Shown in pieces: positions 37,129 through 46,151 of a stretch of 64,000 nt of DNA (its first letter is position 1; each line of letters opens with the position of its first letter). The translations under genes and the position numbers were made by a program. This DNA comes from Sphingomonas sp. SRS2 (GTDB lineage: Bacteria > Pseudomonadota > Alphaproteobacteria > Sphingomonadales > Sphingomonadaceae). Under the pieces are notes generated by a model. That model worked only from the letters and a program-made list of their open reading frames with translations, was not told the origin of the DNA and searched no databases. Location: assembly GCF_000971055.1 (NCBI RefSeq), contig NZ_LARW01000098.1, positions 1-64,000 of the forward strand, given 5' to 3'.

Positions 37129-37872
37129 ATGGATAAGCTGATCTACAGTTCGCTTTCGGCGATGCGGGCAGCGATGGCGCGTCAGACGACGACCGCCAAC
37201 AACCTTGCCAACATCAACACGGCCGGTTTCCGCTCCGAAATGAGCTCGAGCTCGGCCCTGTGGCTGAAGGGCGACGGCTTCGACAGCCGCGCGACCAATT
37301 CGGGCGAAGTGGTTTCGGCCGATATGTCGGAAGGCACGGTCGCCGAAACCGGCCGCACCCTCGACGTCGCGCTCCAGGGCAAGGACAAGCTGCTCGCGGT
37401 GCAGAGCCGCGAGGGCGACGAAGCCTACACCCGCCGGGGCGACCTTCAGGTCAGCGACAGCGGGCTGCTCACCACCGGCGACGGCATGCCCGTCCTCGGT
37501 GACGGCGGCCCGATCACCCTGCCGGCCTATGACAAGCTGACGATCGCTTCCGACGGCACGATTTCGATCGTGCCGCAGGGCGGGGATCCGACGCAGATGC
37601 AGCAGGTCGACCGGCTTAAGCTGGTCGCCGTCAACGGCACCGACATCGCCAAGGGCCTCGATGGCCTGTTCCGCGCCCGCAACGGCGGCGCGCTGGCGGC
37701 GGACCCCGACGCTACCGTCCGTCAGGGCGCGCTGGAGGGTTCGAACGTCAATGCTTCGGCCACGCTGATCGACATGATCGAAGCGAGCCGGGACTGGGAC
37801 ATGCAGGTGAAGATGATGAGTGCGGCTCAGGACATCGACAAGGCGTCGACCGAATTGATGAGCCTCACCTGA
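37129..37872 (+). CDS. flgF: Flagellar rod protein FlgF
   Basis: The 247-residue proximal-rod protein begins MDKLIYSSLSAMRAAMARQT with TTANNLANINTAGFRSE and ends GALEGSNVNASATLIDMIEA-type sequence, the FlgE/F/G fold. It is distinguished from FlgG by size, order and the RARNGGALAADPDATVRQG segment. It lies between flgE and flgG. Confidence 0.95.
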   Translation: MDKLIYSSLSAMRAAMARQTTTANNLANINTAGFRSEMSSSSALWLKGDGFDSRATNSGEVVSADMSEGTVAETGRTLDVALQGKDKLLAVQSREGDEAYTRRGDLQVSDSGLLTTGDGMPVLGDGGPITLPAYDKLTIASDGTISIVPQGGDPTQMQQVDRLKLVAVNGTDIAKGLDGLFRARNGGALAADPDATVRQGALEGSNVNASATLIDMIEASRDWDMQVKMMSAAQDIDKASTELMSLT

Positions 37873-37904
37873 GCCCTAACAGATTTAGAACGGAGTAGCT
37901 TTCG

Positions 37905-38693
37905 ATGAGCAACGCAGCATTGCATGTCGCCCGTACGGGCCTCGATGCGCAGAATATGCGCATGCAGGTGATCGCCAACAATCTGGCGAACGTGAACACC
38001 ACCGGCTTCAAGCGCGACCGCGCAAGTTTCGAGACGCTCGCCTATCAGGCGATGACCGCGCCGGGCGCGGCCTCGTCCGAGTCGACCAAGTTCGCCACCG
38101 GCACCAATCTGGGGACCGGCGTTCAGATCAACGGCACCGCCAAGATCGACACGCAGGGCGGCCTCCAGGCGACCGGCAACGCGCTCGATATGGCGATCGA
38201 AGGTCCGGGCTATTTCCAGATCCAGATGCCCGACGGGCGGACCGGCTATACCCGCGACGGCAATTTCAACCTGTCGTCCGACGGCACGATCGTAAACAGC
38301 GACGGCTATCAGCTGCAGCCGCAGATCCAGATCCCCGAAGGCGCGCAGAATATCACGATCGGCGCCGACGGCACCGTCAGCGTGACGGTCGCGGGCCAGA
38401 CCGAGGCGAGCGAGGTCGGCAAGATCGAACTGGCGCGCTTCGTCAATCCGGCGGGCCTCCAGGCCGAGGGCAACAATCTCCTCACCGAAAGCGGCGCATC
38501 GGGCCAGGCCCAGGTCGGCGCCGCCGGCGTCGATGGCCGCGGCAATATCCGTCAGGCATCGCTCGAAGGCTCGAACGTCAACATCGTCGAGGAACTCGTC
38601 GACATGATCGAGACGCAGCGCGCCTATGAAGTGAACAGCAAGATGATCTCCTCCACCGACCAGATGCTGCAATATGTCAACCAGAACATCTAA
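37905..38693 (+). CDS. flgG: Flagellar distal rod protein FlgG
   Basis: The 262-residue distal-rod protein shows ARTGLDAQNMRMQVIANNLA at the N-terminus, the VNTTGFKRDRASF motif, and the C-terminal QASLEGSNVNIVEELVDMIE and TQRAYEVNSKMISSTDQMLQ. The length of 262 is typical of FlgG. The following flgH may start inside or just after its end. Confidence 0.97.
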   Translation: MSNAALHVARTGLDAQNMRMQVIANNLANVNTTGFKRDRASFETLAYQAMTAPGAASSESTKFATGTNLGTGVQINGTAKIDTQGGLQATGNALDMAIEGPGYFQIQMPDGRTGYTRDGNFNLSSDGTIVNSDGYQLQPQIQIPEGAQNITIGADGTVSVTVAGQTEASEVGKIELARFVNPAGLQAEGNNLLTESGASGQAQVGAAGVDGRGNIRQASLEGSNVNIVEELVDMIETQRAYEVNSKMISSTDQMLQYVNQNI

Positions 38694-38703
38694 TCTCGAC
38701 GTG

Positions 38704-39372
38704 ATGGCCTATGCCCTCAACGGCGTCATCGCGGTGCTGATGCTCGGCACCGCGTTTCAGCCGGTCGACGCCAGAAAGCGCGATCGCGATCCGGAATATG
38801 CACCGACCTATTCGGCGCAGCCGATGGCGCCCGTCGCCAACGGCGCAATTTTTCAGGCATCGAACGGCTATTCGGCGCTGACCAACGGTGCGCGGGCCGC
38901 AATGGTGGGCGATATCGTCACCATTTCGCTGGTCGAGCGCACCCAGGCGACCAAGTCGAACAGCGCGTCGACCGATCGCTCCGGCGAGATCAGCCTGACC
39001 CCGCCGACCACCGGTCCGGCCTCCTTCTTCAACCCGGCCGACATCGGGGCGAGTGGCGGCAGCACCTTCGGAGGCAAGGGTGCGGCTGCCCAGTCGAACC
39101 AGCTCAACGGCGAGATCAGCGTGACGATCGCGCGGATCTATCCCAACGGGACCATGCTGGTGCGCGGCGAAAAAATGCTGACGCTCAACCGCGGCGACGA
39201 GAATATCGCGATTACCGGGATCATCCGCGCAGCGGATATCGGCCCCGACAACCGCGTTGCATCCACCCGCGTTGCCGACGCCCGCATTACCTATTCGGGT
39301 AAGGGCGAGATCGCACGGGGCTCGCGCCAGGGTTGGCTTAACCGTTTCTTCAGCATGTTGAGCCCATTCTAA
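38704..39372 (+). CDS. flgH: Flagellar L-ring protein FlgH, without lipobox cysteine
   Basis: The 222-residue protein is FlgH by its core (AMVGDIVTISLVERTQATKS, then NGEISVTIARIYPNGTMLVR and ENIAITGIIRAADIGPDNRV). FlgH is normally an outer-membrane lipoprotein with a lipobox Cys. Here the N-terminus MAYALNGVIAVLMLGTAFQP leads into VDARKRDRD and contains no cysteine at all. An ordinary signal peptide cut after VDA is plausible. Starts at 38674 (ATG, overlapping flgG) or 38701 (GTG) are possible and add no cysteine. Confidence 0.9.
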   Translation: MAYALNGVIAVLMLGTAFQPVDARKRDRDPEYAPTYSAQPMAPVANGAIFQASNGYSALTNGARAAMVGDIVTISLVERTQATKSNSASTDRSGEISLTPPTTGPASFFNPADIGASGGSTFGGKGAAAQSNQLNGEISVTIARIYPNGTMLVRGEKMLTLNRGDENIAITGIIRAADIGPDNRVASTRVADARITYSGKGEIARGSRQGWLNRFFSMLSPF

Positions 39373-39399
39373 TTTAAGTTTTTCGAGGATGTGCCGTTC

Positions 39400-40503
39400 A
39401 TGTATCGCGCGTTGATCACTTTCCTGTTCTGTCTCGGCGGCCTCTCGCTGTCTGGCGTCAGCCATGCCGAGCGGATCAAGGACATCGGAACCTTCCAGGG
39501 TCTGCGCGCCAACCAGCTCACCGGCTATGGCATCGTCGTCGGTCTCGCCGGCACCGGTGACGACAGCCTCGACTATTCCACGCTGGGCATGAAAGGCGTC
39601 GCCTCGCGCTTCGGCCTCCAGCTTCCGGCCGGGGTCAATCCCGCGCTGAAGAATGCGGCCGCCGTGATGCTGACCGCCGAACTTCCCGCCTTCGCCAAGC
39701 CTGGCCAGCGCCTCGACGTCACCATCTCGGCGCTGGGCAAGGCCAAGTCGCTGCGTGGCGGCACGCTGATCATGGCGCCGTTGCTCGGGGCGGACGGCCA
39801 GATCTATGCGATGGCGCAGGGCAACCTCGCGGTCGGCGGTCTCGGCATCGATGCCGCCGACGGTTCCAAGCTCACCATCAACGTGCCCACCGCCGGACGC
39901 ATTCCGGGCGGGGCTACCGTCGAGCGCAGCGTCGATTCCGGCTTTGCCAGCACGCCGCAGCTTCGCTTCGACCTGGCTGAAGCCGACCTCACCACCTCGC
40001 AGCGCGTCGCCGCCGCGATCAACGCGAAGCTGGGCGCCAATGTCGCCCGCTCGATCGATGCGACCACGATTACCGTCGAGGCAGCCGCCGGCGCGGAATA
40101 TCGCACGACGATGATGAGCCAGATCGAAAATATTCAGGTCGAGACCGCCGACGCCGCAGCGCGGGTCGTGGTCAACGCCCGCACCGGCACCGTCGTCATC
40201 AATGGCGCGGTTCGCATCGCTCCCGTCGCTGTCACACATGGCAAGATGACCGTGCAGGTCGACGAGAAGCCGCAGATCATCCAGCCCAACGCCTTTTCGA
40301 AAGGCGAGACCGCGGTTCAGCAGTCGAGCGCGATCAAGGTCGACCAGGAAGCCCGGCCGATGTTCGAGTTCCAGCCGGGCGCCTCGCTCGCCGAGATCGT
40401 CAAGGCGGTCAACGCGATCGGCGCTTCGCCCGCCGATCTGGTGGCGATCCTCGAAGCGCTCAAGCAGGCTGGCGCGATGAAGGCGGAGCTCGTGGTGCTA
40501 TGA
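39400..40503 (+). CDS. flgI: Flagellar P-ring protein FlgI
   Basis: The 367-residue periplasmic ring protein has a signal peptide (MYRALITFLFCLGGLSLSGV, cut after SHA) and the FlgI core ERIKDIGTFQGLRANQLTGY with GIVVGLAGTGDD. The C-terminus GASPADLVAILEALKQAGAM is typical. I choose the ATG at 39400 over the GTG at 39391 because GAGGA lies only two bases before the GTG. It overlaps flgJ by four bases. Confidence 0.95.
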   Translation: MYRALITFLFCLGGLSLSGVSHAERIKDIGTFQGLRANQLTGYGIVVGLAGTGDDSLDYSTLGMKGVASRFGLQLPAGVNPALKNAAAVMLTAELPAFAKPGQRLDVTISALGKAKSLRGGTLIMAPLLGADGQIYAMAQGNLAVGGLGIDAADGSKLTINVPTAGRIPGGATVERSVDSGFASTPQLRFDLAEADLTTSQRVAAAINAKLGANVARSIDATTITVEAAAGAEYRTTMMSQIENIQVETADAAARVVVNARTGTVVINGAVRIAPVAVTHGKMTVQVDEKPQIIQPNAFSKGETAVQQSSAIKVDQEARPMFEFQPGASLAEIVKAVNAIGASPADLVAILEALKQAGAMKAELVVL

Positions 40504-40850
40504 TCAACGGCGTTTCCATCAAGGCGGGCGCGCTCGCCGATCCGAAGGCTGCCGAGCTCGATCAGCTCAAGGCCGCCGCGAAGCAATTCGAGGCGATCTT
40601 CACGCGCCAGATGCTCAAGTCGATGCGCGACTCGAAGCTTGCCGAGGACGATCTGTTCGGCAGCGATGCGACCGATCAGTTCCGCGAAATGCAGGATTCC
40701 AACTTCGCCGACGAGATGGCCAGCAAGGATTCGCTGGGCATTGCCGATCTCCTGGTCAAGCAATTCCAGGCGCGGGTCGGCAAGTCCGCGCCTGTGGCCG
40801 ATGCGCCGTCTGCCGCCGACGCCGCGGCCAACACCGATAGTGCAAGCTGA
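40500..40850 (+). CDS. flgJ: Rod-binding protein FlgJ, N-terminal domain only
   Basis: The 116-residue protein corresponds to the rod-cap half of FlgJ: AAAKQFEAIFTRQMLKSMRD with DQFREMQDSNFADEMAS and SLGIADLLVKQF. The C-terminal glucosaminidase domain found in enterobacterial FlgJ is missing. A separate lytic transglycosylase at 45202-46074 probably supplies that activity. It overlaps flgI and flgK. Confidence 0.9.
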   Translation: MINGVSIKAGALADPKAAELDQLKAAAKQFEAIFTRQMLKSMRDSKLAEDDLFGSDATDQFREMQDSNFADEMASKDSLGIADLLVKQFQARVGKSAPVADAPSAADAAANTDSAS

Positions 40851-42205
40851 TGGCCGATCTGCTCAGTATCGGCCGATCGGGCGTCATCGCCTACCGGGCC
40901 GCGCTGTCCACAGTCGGTGAGAATGTCTCGAACGCCGAGACCGAAGGCTATACCCGTCGCACGGTGTCGCTCGGTGAATCGGCGGTCGCGACCTCCACCA
41001 ACTATATGTACCGCTCGTCGGCTGTGTTCGGCGGTGTCGAGGTCGGCAGCGTTCAGCGCGTCTTCGACAATTACCGTTCATCCTATGCCCGCTTCGCCAA
41101 TTCGGAAGCCGAGCGCGCGAACGCCCGGGCGAGCTGGCTCGAGACCGCCGAAGCGGCGCTTAATGATTCAGACGTCGGCCTCGGCGTGAAGATGAGCACC
41201 GTCTTCACCTCCGCCGAAGCGCTTAGCGCCGACGTATCGAGCGATACCAACCGCCAGCAGATGCTGACCTCGCTTACCGACGCAGCCTTTCAGTTCAACG
41301 CCACGGCGAGCAAGCTGAAGAGCGCGGCCGATGGCGTCTCGACGGCGGCGCAGAACACGATCGACAAGCTCAACGCCGATCTTCAGACGCTTGTGCAGAT
41401 CAATTCTGGGCTGCGCCGCGCGGAAACGGGCTCGGCGGGCAAGGCGCTGCTGATGGACCAGCGCGACGCTTTGCTGAAGAGTATTTCGGGCGCGGTCGGC
41501 ATCGATGTCAAATTGCAGGACGACGGCCGTGCCGATGTGACGATGCAGGGCGACGCATCGGTCCACTTGGTCGACGCAACCAAGACCAGCCCCAGCTATG
41601 TCGGCATGATCGAGGCAAGTGACGGGCGGTTGTCGCTGACGGCGTCGGGCTATGGAACCGCGGTCAACATGGCGCCGCAGTCGGGCGCGCTCTCCGGACT
41701 CGTCGATGTGTCGAACTCGATCGCGTCGCGCCGCCAATCGCTCGATGCGATCGCAGCCAACTTCGCCAATGTCATAAACACCTGGAATCAGGCGGGCGTC
41801 GATCGCACCGGCGCCGCAGGGGCGGCGCTGATCAGCGGCACGACCGCAGCCACGCTGTCGGTCGCTACCACCGATCTTTCCAAGATCGCCGCGGCCACCA
41901 GCGGTGGCGCGGCCAATGGCAACGCGCTGGCGCTCAAGGATTATCGCAATTCGAACGGGCCCGAAGCGGGCTGGGCGCTGCTCGTGTCGAACCATGCGCA
42001 GAGCGTGGCGGCGGCGAAGGCGGAGCAGACTGCGACGTCGACTCAGCGTGACGGCGCCCTGTTGCAACTCGATGAGGTCACCGGCGTCGATCTCGATGTC
42101 GAGGCGGCGCAGCTGCTGCGTTTCCAGCAAGCCTATAACGGTTCGGCGAGGATCATCCAGATCGCGCGCGAGACGCTCCAGGAAATTTTGGGTCTCTTCA
42201 ATTGA
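40850..42205 (+). CDS. flgK: Hook-filament junction protein FlgK
   Basis: The 451-residue protein begins ADLLSIGRSGVIAYRAALST and VGENVSNAETEGYTRRTV, and ends LDEVTGVDLDVEAAQLLRFQ with QAYNGSARIIQIARETLQEI, the HAP1 signature. It is the first junction protein between hook and filament. It shares the TGATG junction with flgJ. Confidence 0.95.
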   Translation: MADLLSIGRSGVIAYRAALSTVGENVSNAETEGYTRRTVSLGESAVATSTNYMYRSSAVFGGVEVGSVQRVFDNYRSSYARFANSEAERANARASWLETAEAALNDSDVGLGVKMSTVFTSAEALSADVSSDTNRQQMLTSLTDAAFQFNATASKLKSAADGVSTAAQNTIDKLNADLQTLVQINSGLRRAETGSAGKALLMDQRDALLKSISGAVGIDVKLQDDGRADVTMQGDASVHLVDATKTSPSYVGMIEASDGRLSLTASGYGTAVNMAPQSGALSGLVDVSNSIASRRQSLDAIAANFANVINTWNQAGVDRTGAAGAALISGTTAATLSVATTDLSKIAAATSGGAANGNALALKDYRNSNGPEAGWALLVSNHAQSVAAAKAEQTATSTQRDGALLQLDEVTGVDLDVEAAQLLRFQQAYNGSARIIQIARETLQEILGLFN

Positions 42206-42218
42206 GGGGTTTTGAGCG

Positions 42219-43076
42219 GTGATCACGGCTACCCGATACCGCGCGTTGGCGGAAATCAACCGGCAAGCCAAGCTTGGCGCCGAAATCGCGCGTGCGCAGA
42301 CGGAAATATCGACCGGCAAGCGCATTCAGGTCGCCTCCGACGATCCGATCGCCTCGGCAAGGGTTTCGGTGATCCGCAACGCGCAGGCCGATCAGACGGT
42401 ATGGGCCCGCAATATCCAGAGCGCCAAGTCGATCGCCGCCGAGGTAGATACCGCGCTGTCGGGGGTGTCGGACATCTTCAACCGGGTGAAGGAGCTGACC
42501 CTGGCCGGCGCATCGGAATCGGTATCCAGCAACGACCGCGCCGCAATGGTGCAGGAACTCGCCTCGCTCCGAACCGCGTTGACCAACCTTTCGACCTCGA
42601 CCACCCCGACGGGGCAGTCGCTGTTCCCGACCGACGCGCCGTTGCTGGTGTCGACTTCGGCGACTCAGCGGCTGCCGGCCACCGCGCAGCGATCGACGGT
42701 GTTCGAGGGCATTTCCTATGCGCATGGATCCGATACGCTCGACTGGGTCATCGGCTCGGCGATAGACGCGATCGCGACCGACGACGTGACGGCGCGTCGC
42801 GCCGCCGCGAATACGGCGATCAGCGACATCGACAAGGCGATCGGCCATGTCACCAATCAATATGCGGCGCAGGGCGTGCGTGCGGCCCAGCTCGATAGCG
42901 CGGCGGAATCGATGGAAAGTGCGTCGATCCAGCTGTCGGAGGAGCGCAGCAAGCTCGAGGATACCGATGTCGCATCGACGGTGATGAGCCTCAATGCGAA
43001 GACGCTTAGCCTTCAGGCGGCGCAGATGGCGTTCGCCAAGGTCAATCGAAACACTTTGTTTGATCTTCTGAGTTAA
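42219..43076 (+). CDS. flgL: Hook-filament junction protein FlgL
   Basis: The 285-residue flagellin-like protein has ITATRYRALAEINRQAKLGA with the ISTGKRIQVASDDPIASAR motif and ends SSIQLSEERSKLEDTDVAST-like sequence followed by AQMAFAKVNRNTLFDLLS. It is the second junction protein (HAP3) and the last gene of the flgBCDEFGHIJKL operon. It starts 13 bp after flgK. The gap to motA contains a sigma-28-type promoter. Confidence 0.95.
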   Translation: MITATRYRALAEINRQAKLGAEIARAQTEISTGKRIQVASDDPIASARVSVIRNAQADQTVWARNIQSAKSIAAEVDTALSGVSDIFNRVKELTLAGASESVSSNDRAAMVQELASLRTALTNLSTSTTPTGQSLFPTDAPLLVSTSATQRLPATAQRSTVFEGISYAHGSDTLDWVIGSAIDAIATDDVTARRAAANTAISDIDKAIGHVTNQYAAQGVRAAQLDSAAESMESASIQLSEERSKLEDTDVASTVMSLNAKTLSLQAAQMAFAKVNRNTLFDLLS

Positions 43077-43097
43077 GAGATTCTCACGACGCTTGGA

Positions 43098-43124
43098 TAA
43101 AGCCTGTGCTTATCCTGCCGTTAA
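43098..43124 (+). promoter_or_regulatory. Sigma-28-type promoter of motA-motB
   Basis: TAAA (43098-43101), exactly 15 bases, then GCCGTTAA (43117-43124). Both halves match the fliC1 element perfectly. It lies 69 bases before the motA ATG and makes motAB a late class. Confidence 0.85.
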
Positions 43125-43193
43125 CATTGAAGGGGAAGGCGCGAGACCCGCGCAAATGTCCCGAAATCGATATTCCCGTGGGAGTGTGCGTTC

Positions 43194-44057
43194 ATGTTTG
43201 CTGGCATCGGCCTCGTTATCCTTCTCGCCATGGTGTTCGGCGGCTTCGCGATCACCGGCGGTGATCTCGCGCCTGTCCTTCACGCCATCCCGCACGAAAT
43301 GCTGATCATCGGTGGCGCTGCCGTCGGTGCGCTTGTCGCGGGCAATTCGATGAAGGAACTCAAGGCTTTCGGCGGCGGCTTCGCAAAGGTCTTCAAGGGT
43401 CCGAAGTACAACAAGAAGGACTATCTCGACGTCATCTTCCTCGTTTCCTCGCTGATGAAGAAATTGCGGACCGAGGGCCCTGTCGCGCTCGAGCCGCATA
43501 TCGAGGATCCAAAGGCGTCGACCCTGTTCGCCGAATATCCCAAGCTCCTCAAGGACAGCACGCTGATCCATATGATCACCGACACGCTGCGCCTGATCGT
43601 CATCTCGTCGGGCACGCTCGATCCGATGGCGGTCGAGGACGTCATGGATAACGCGCTCAAGACCCACCACCATGACGAGATCAAGCCCGCCGACATGATG
43701 CAGGGCCTGGCCGACGCGCTTCCGGCGCTGGGCATCGTCGCCGCCGTTCTCGGCGTGGTGAAGACGATGGGCTCGATCGATCAGCCGCCGGCCATTCTCG
43801 GCGCGATGATCGGCTCGGCGCTCGTCGGTACCTTCCTCGGCATTCTGCTCGCTTATGGCATCGTCGCGCCCTTCGCCGGCCGCTGCCGCCAGGTGATCGA
43901 GGCGGACTCCGCGATCTATGGCGTGGTCAAGCAGATCATCATCGCTTCGCTTCATGGTCACCCGCTGCCGCTGGTGATCGAGGCCGCGCGCTCGGGCATC
44001 AGCCATTCGAACCAGCCGGCTTTCGCCGACGTGTTCGACGGCATGCGCGGCCGCTAA
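43194..44057 (+). CDS. motA: Flagellar motor stator protein MotA
   Basis: The 287-residue protein is the classical MotA: FAGIGLVILLAMVFGGFAIT as first span, the cytoplasmic loop, and the paired spans LPALGIVAAVLGVVKTMGSI and GSALVGTFLGILLAYGIVAP. It forms the pentameric ion channel that turns the rotor. Its length (285-295) fits the MotA of proton-driven motors. motB follows after 28 bp. Confidence 0.97.
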   Translation: MFAGIGLVILLAMVFGGFAITGGDLAPVLHAIPHEMLIIGGAAVGALVAGNSMKELKAFGGGFAKVFKGPKYNKKDYLDVIFLVSSLMKKLRTEGPVALEPHIEDPKASTLFAEYPKLLKDSTLIHMITDTLRLIVISSGTLDPMAVEDVMDNALKTHHHDEIKPADMMQGLADALPALGIVAAVLGVVKTMGSIDQPPAILGAMIGSALVGTFLGILLAYGIVAPFAGRCRQVIEADSAIYGVVKQIIIASLHGHPLPLVIEAARSGISHSNQPAFADVFDGMRGR

Positions 44058-44085
44058 GTCCAGTTACGCAAGGGACCGCTGATCC

Positions 44086-45111
44086 ATGGCGCAATCGCCT
44101 GCAAAGCGTGGCAAGAATGAGCCCGAACCCAGACCGATAATCATCAAGAAGATTATCGCGGAGGGGCATGGCGGCCATCATGGCGGCGCGTGGAAAGTGG
44201 CCTATGCCGACTTCGTGACGGCAATGATGGCGTTCTTCCTGCTGATGTGGATTCTTGGCGCGACCACGGAGAAGCAGCGCAAGGGCATCGCCGATTATTT
44301 CACGCCGACGATGGTTCAGCTCCGGGAAAAAAGCGCGGGCGCGAATGGCCTGTTCGGCGGCGAATCGATCGTCGACAGGGACAATTATCCGCACCGCGCG
44401 GCGCAGACCGGCTCCAAGTCGATCACCATCCCAAAGGATGCATCGGGCGGCGACAAGGAAGGCGGCGCGGCGGTGCGCGCGAAGGAGCGCGTCGCGTTCC
44501 AGAAGCTCAAGGCGATCCTGGAGCAGAAGATGGCGAGCAATCCCGCCATGGCTTCGATGGCCAAGAATGTCCGCTTCATGGAAACGCGCGAGGGCCTGCG
44601 CATCGATCTGGTGGACCAGGCCGACTTCACGATGTTCAAGTCGGGCACCGACCAGCTGTCGGATAAGGCGCGCGAACTGATGAAGCAGGTCGCCGAAGTC
44701 GCCGACCTCGCCGACAATGCGGTGATCGTGCGCGGCCATACCGACGCGATGCCCTATTCGAAGGGCCGGATGGTCAACAACTGGACGTTATCTGCCGCGC
44801 GCGCCGAATCGACGCGCCGGGCGCTGTCCGACTATGGCGTGCCGAACAGCCGCTTTGCCCGCATCGAAGGCGTCGCCGACCGCGAGCCCTATGTGCCCGA
44901 GGATCCCTATGATCCGCGCAATCGCCGCATGTCGATCACGCTGGCCTGGTCTTCGGACATCGGTGGCGCGTCGGATGGCGGTACGGGTGGCACCGGCGGT
45001 GCTGGCGGCGAACGCAAGCCCGTCGACCTGATGGCGGGTGGCGGCGCGAACGACCCCACCGCGATGCCTGCGGCCGCGATGGCGCAGATGGCTGCGGCCA
45101 AGAAGCACTGA
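44086..45111 (+). CDS. motB: Flagellar motor stator protein MotB
   Basis: The 341-residue protein has one membrane span with the ion-binding Asp in AYADFVTAMMAFFLLMWILG, a plug-linker region, and an OmpA-like peptidoglycan-binding domain (VIVRGHTDAMPYSKGRMVNN, then RRALSDYGVPNSRFARIEGV). A Gly-rich tail (GGASDGGTGGTGGAGGE) follows the fold. It is cotranscribed with motA and ends just before a pair of REP-like hairpins. Confidence 0.96.
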   Translation: MAQSPAKRGKNEPEPRPIIIKKIIAEGHGGHHGGAWKVAYADFVTAMMAFFLLMWILGATTEKQRKGIADYFTPTMVQLREKSAGANGLFGGESIVDRDNYPHRAAQTGSKSITIPKDASGGDKEGGAAVRAKERVAFQKLKAILEQKMASNPAMASMAKNVRFMETREGLRIDLVDQADFTMFKSGTDQLSDKARELMKQVAEVADLADNAVIVRGHTDAMPYSKGRMVNNWTLSAARAESTRRALSDYGVPNSRFARIEGVADREPYVPEDPYDPRNRRMSITLAWSSDIGGASDGGTGGTGGAGGERKPVDLMAGGGANDPTAMPAAAMAQMAAAKKH

Positions 45112-45117
45112 GCCATT

Positions 45118-45200
45118 ATCATTCCAGCGAAAGCTGGAGTTTCGGTTTTCTCGCCCGGAAGAAGCCAATGAGATCCCAGCTTGGGCTGGGATTACGGCTT
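45118..45200. repeat. Two REP-like hairpins between motB and a transglycosylase
   Basis: ATTCCAGC-GAAA-GCTGGAGT at 45121-45140 and ATCCCAGC-TTGG-GCTGGGAT at 45173-45192 lie between convergent genes. They probably serve as bidirectional transcript ends. Arms resemble the other palindromes of the window. Confidence 0.65.
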
Positions 45201-45201
45201 A

Positions 45202-46074
45202 CTAAGCGTCTAGCGTGGTATCGCTGATCGTGCCGTCGCCACCGGAGGCGAGCATCATATAGGCGAGCATCGCGGTGTTGGGGTTCGGCTTCAGCAGGTT
45301 GAGGCGCGGGGTGTTGCCCATCATCGCCAGCATTTCGTTGGTGTCGGGCGAGGACTTGCCGTCGCCTTCGAAAACCTCGCGGGCATAGGCCAGCCGCATG
45401 CGGTCCGCCGAGAGCGGATCGGCCGCGCGGACCGGAGCGACCGGCGAACCATTGTCGTCGATCTTCTTCGCCATCAGCGCATAGACCTGGCTCAGCGACC
45501 GGGCGCTGCCGCCATTGTCGTAGAAGATGCTGCGGTTGGCGCGCGCCTCGCGCGGGAAGAGCGACGCGGCGCTCGCATCGGGCCGCGCATCGGCGGCCTT
45601 CAGGAATTTGGAGGCCCCTTCGAGGCCCAGGAAATGCGCGAAATAGAGATCGGCCGGGCGCGGCTGGCGGCCCAGCGCCGATTGTAGCCCTTGCGCGTTG
45701 TCGCTGGCGAACTCGGCCGCCATCAGCGACGACGCCTCGGGTTGATTGCGCAGCGCCATCACCTGTTCGCGGACCGCGCCATTGACTTTCCAGCTGCCAT
45801 CGCCGCGCCGGCTGATCGCATCGGCGGCCCAGCCGAGGCCATGTTTGGCGCCGTACATTTTCACCGCGCCGAGCCAGCTCTGATCGATGAACTGGAACAG
45901 GCCTCCCGCCGAACTCGACTGCGCCTTGGCATTGGGGTTCAGCCCGCTTTCGGACTTCGCCTGGTTGAACAGATAGGAGAAGTCCACCCCGACGCGCTGC
46001 GCGGCACGGCTGATCGCGCCGCGCACGTCATTGACGTCGCGTTCGATACGGCCGCCGAAATCGGTCAGGCTCAT
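45202..46074 (-). CDS. Lytic transglycosylase, probably flagellar
   Basis: The 290-residue protein carries an SLT-type fold: the catalytic Glu lies in LFNQAKSESGLNPNAKAQSS (about residues 35-54), followed by AGGLFQFIDQSWL. It lacks an obvious signal peptide. It cuts peptidoglycan between MurNAc and GlcNAc. Because FlgJ here has no enzymatic domain, this gene beside motB is the likely provider of the local wall opening for the rod. It converges with motB. Confidence 0.83.
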   Translation of the reverse strand: MSLTDFGGRIERDVNDVRGAISRAAQRVGVDFSYLFNQAKSESGLNPNAKAQSSSAGGLFQFIDQSWLGAVKMYGAKHGLGWAADAISRRGDGSWKVNGAVREQVMALRNQPEASSLMAAEFASDNAQGLQSALGRQPRPADLYFAHFLGLEGASKFLKAADARPDASAASLFPREARANRSIFYDNGGSARSLSQVYALMAKKIDDNGSPVAPVRAADPLSADRMRLAYAREVFEGDGKSSPDTNEMLAMMGNTPRLNLLKPNPNTAMLAYMMLASGGDGTISDTTLDA

Positions 46075-46151
46075 GGGAGGGGTCCTGTTAACACCCCTTA
46101 ATTATCGTCGATCATAGTTAACGAAAGGTTGCCGCCGGATCGGGGCCGGCT

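Noticed and set aside
46088-46125. Possible sigma-28 promoter before the lytic transglycosylase
   Set aside because: Several TTAA words are present but none has the GCCGTTAA-type -10 at 15-base spacing.
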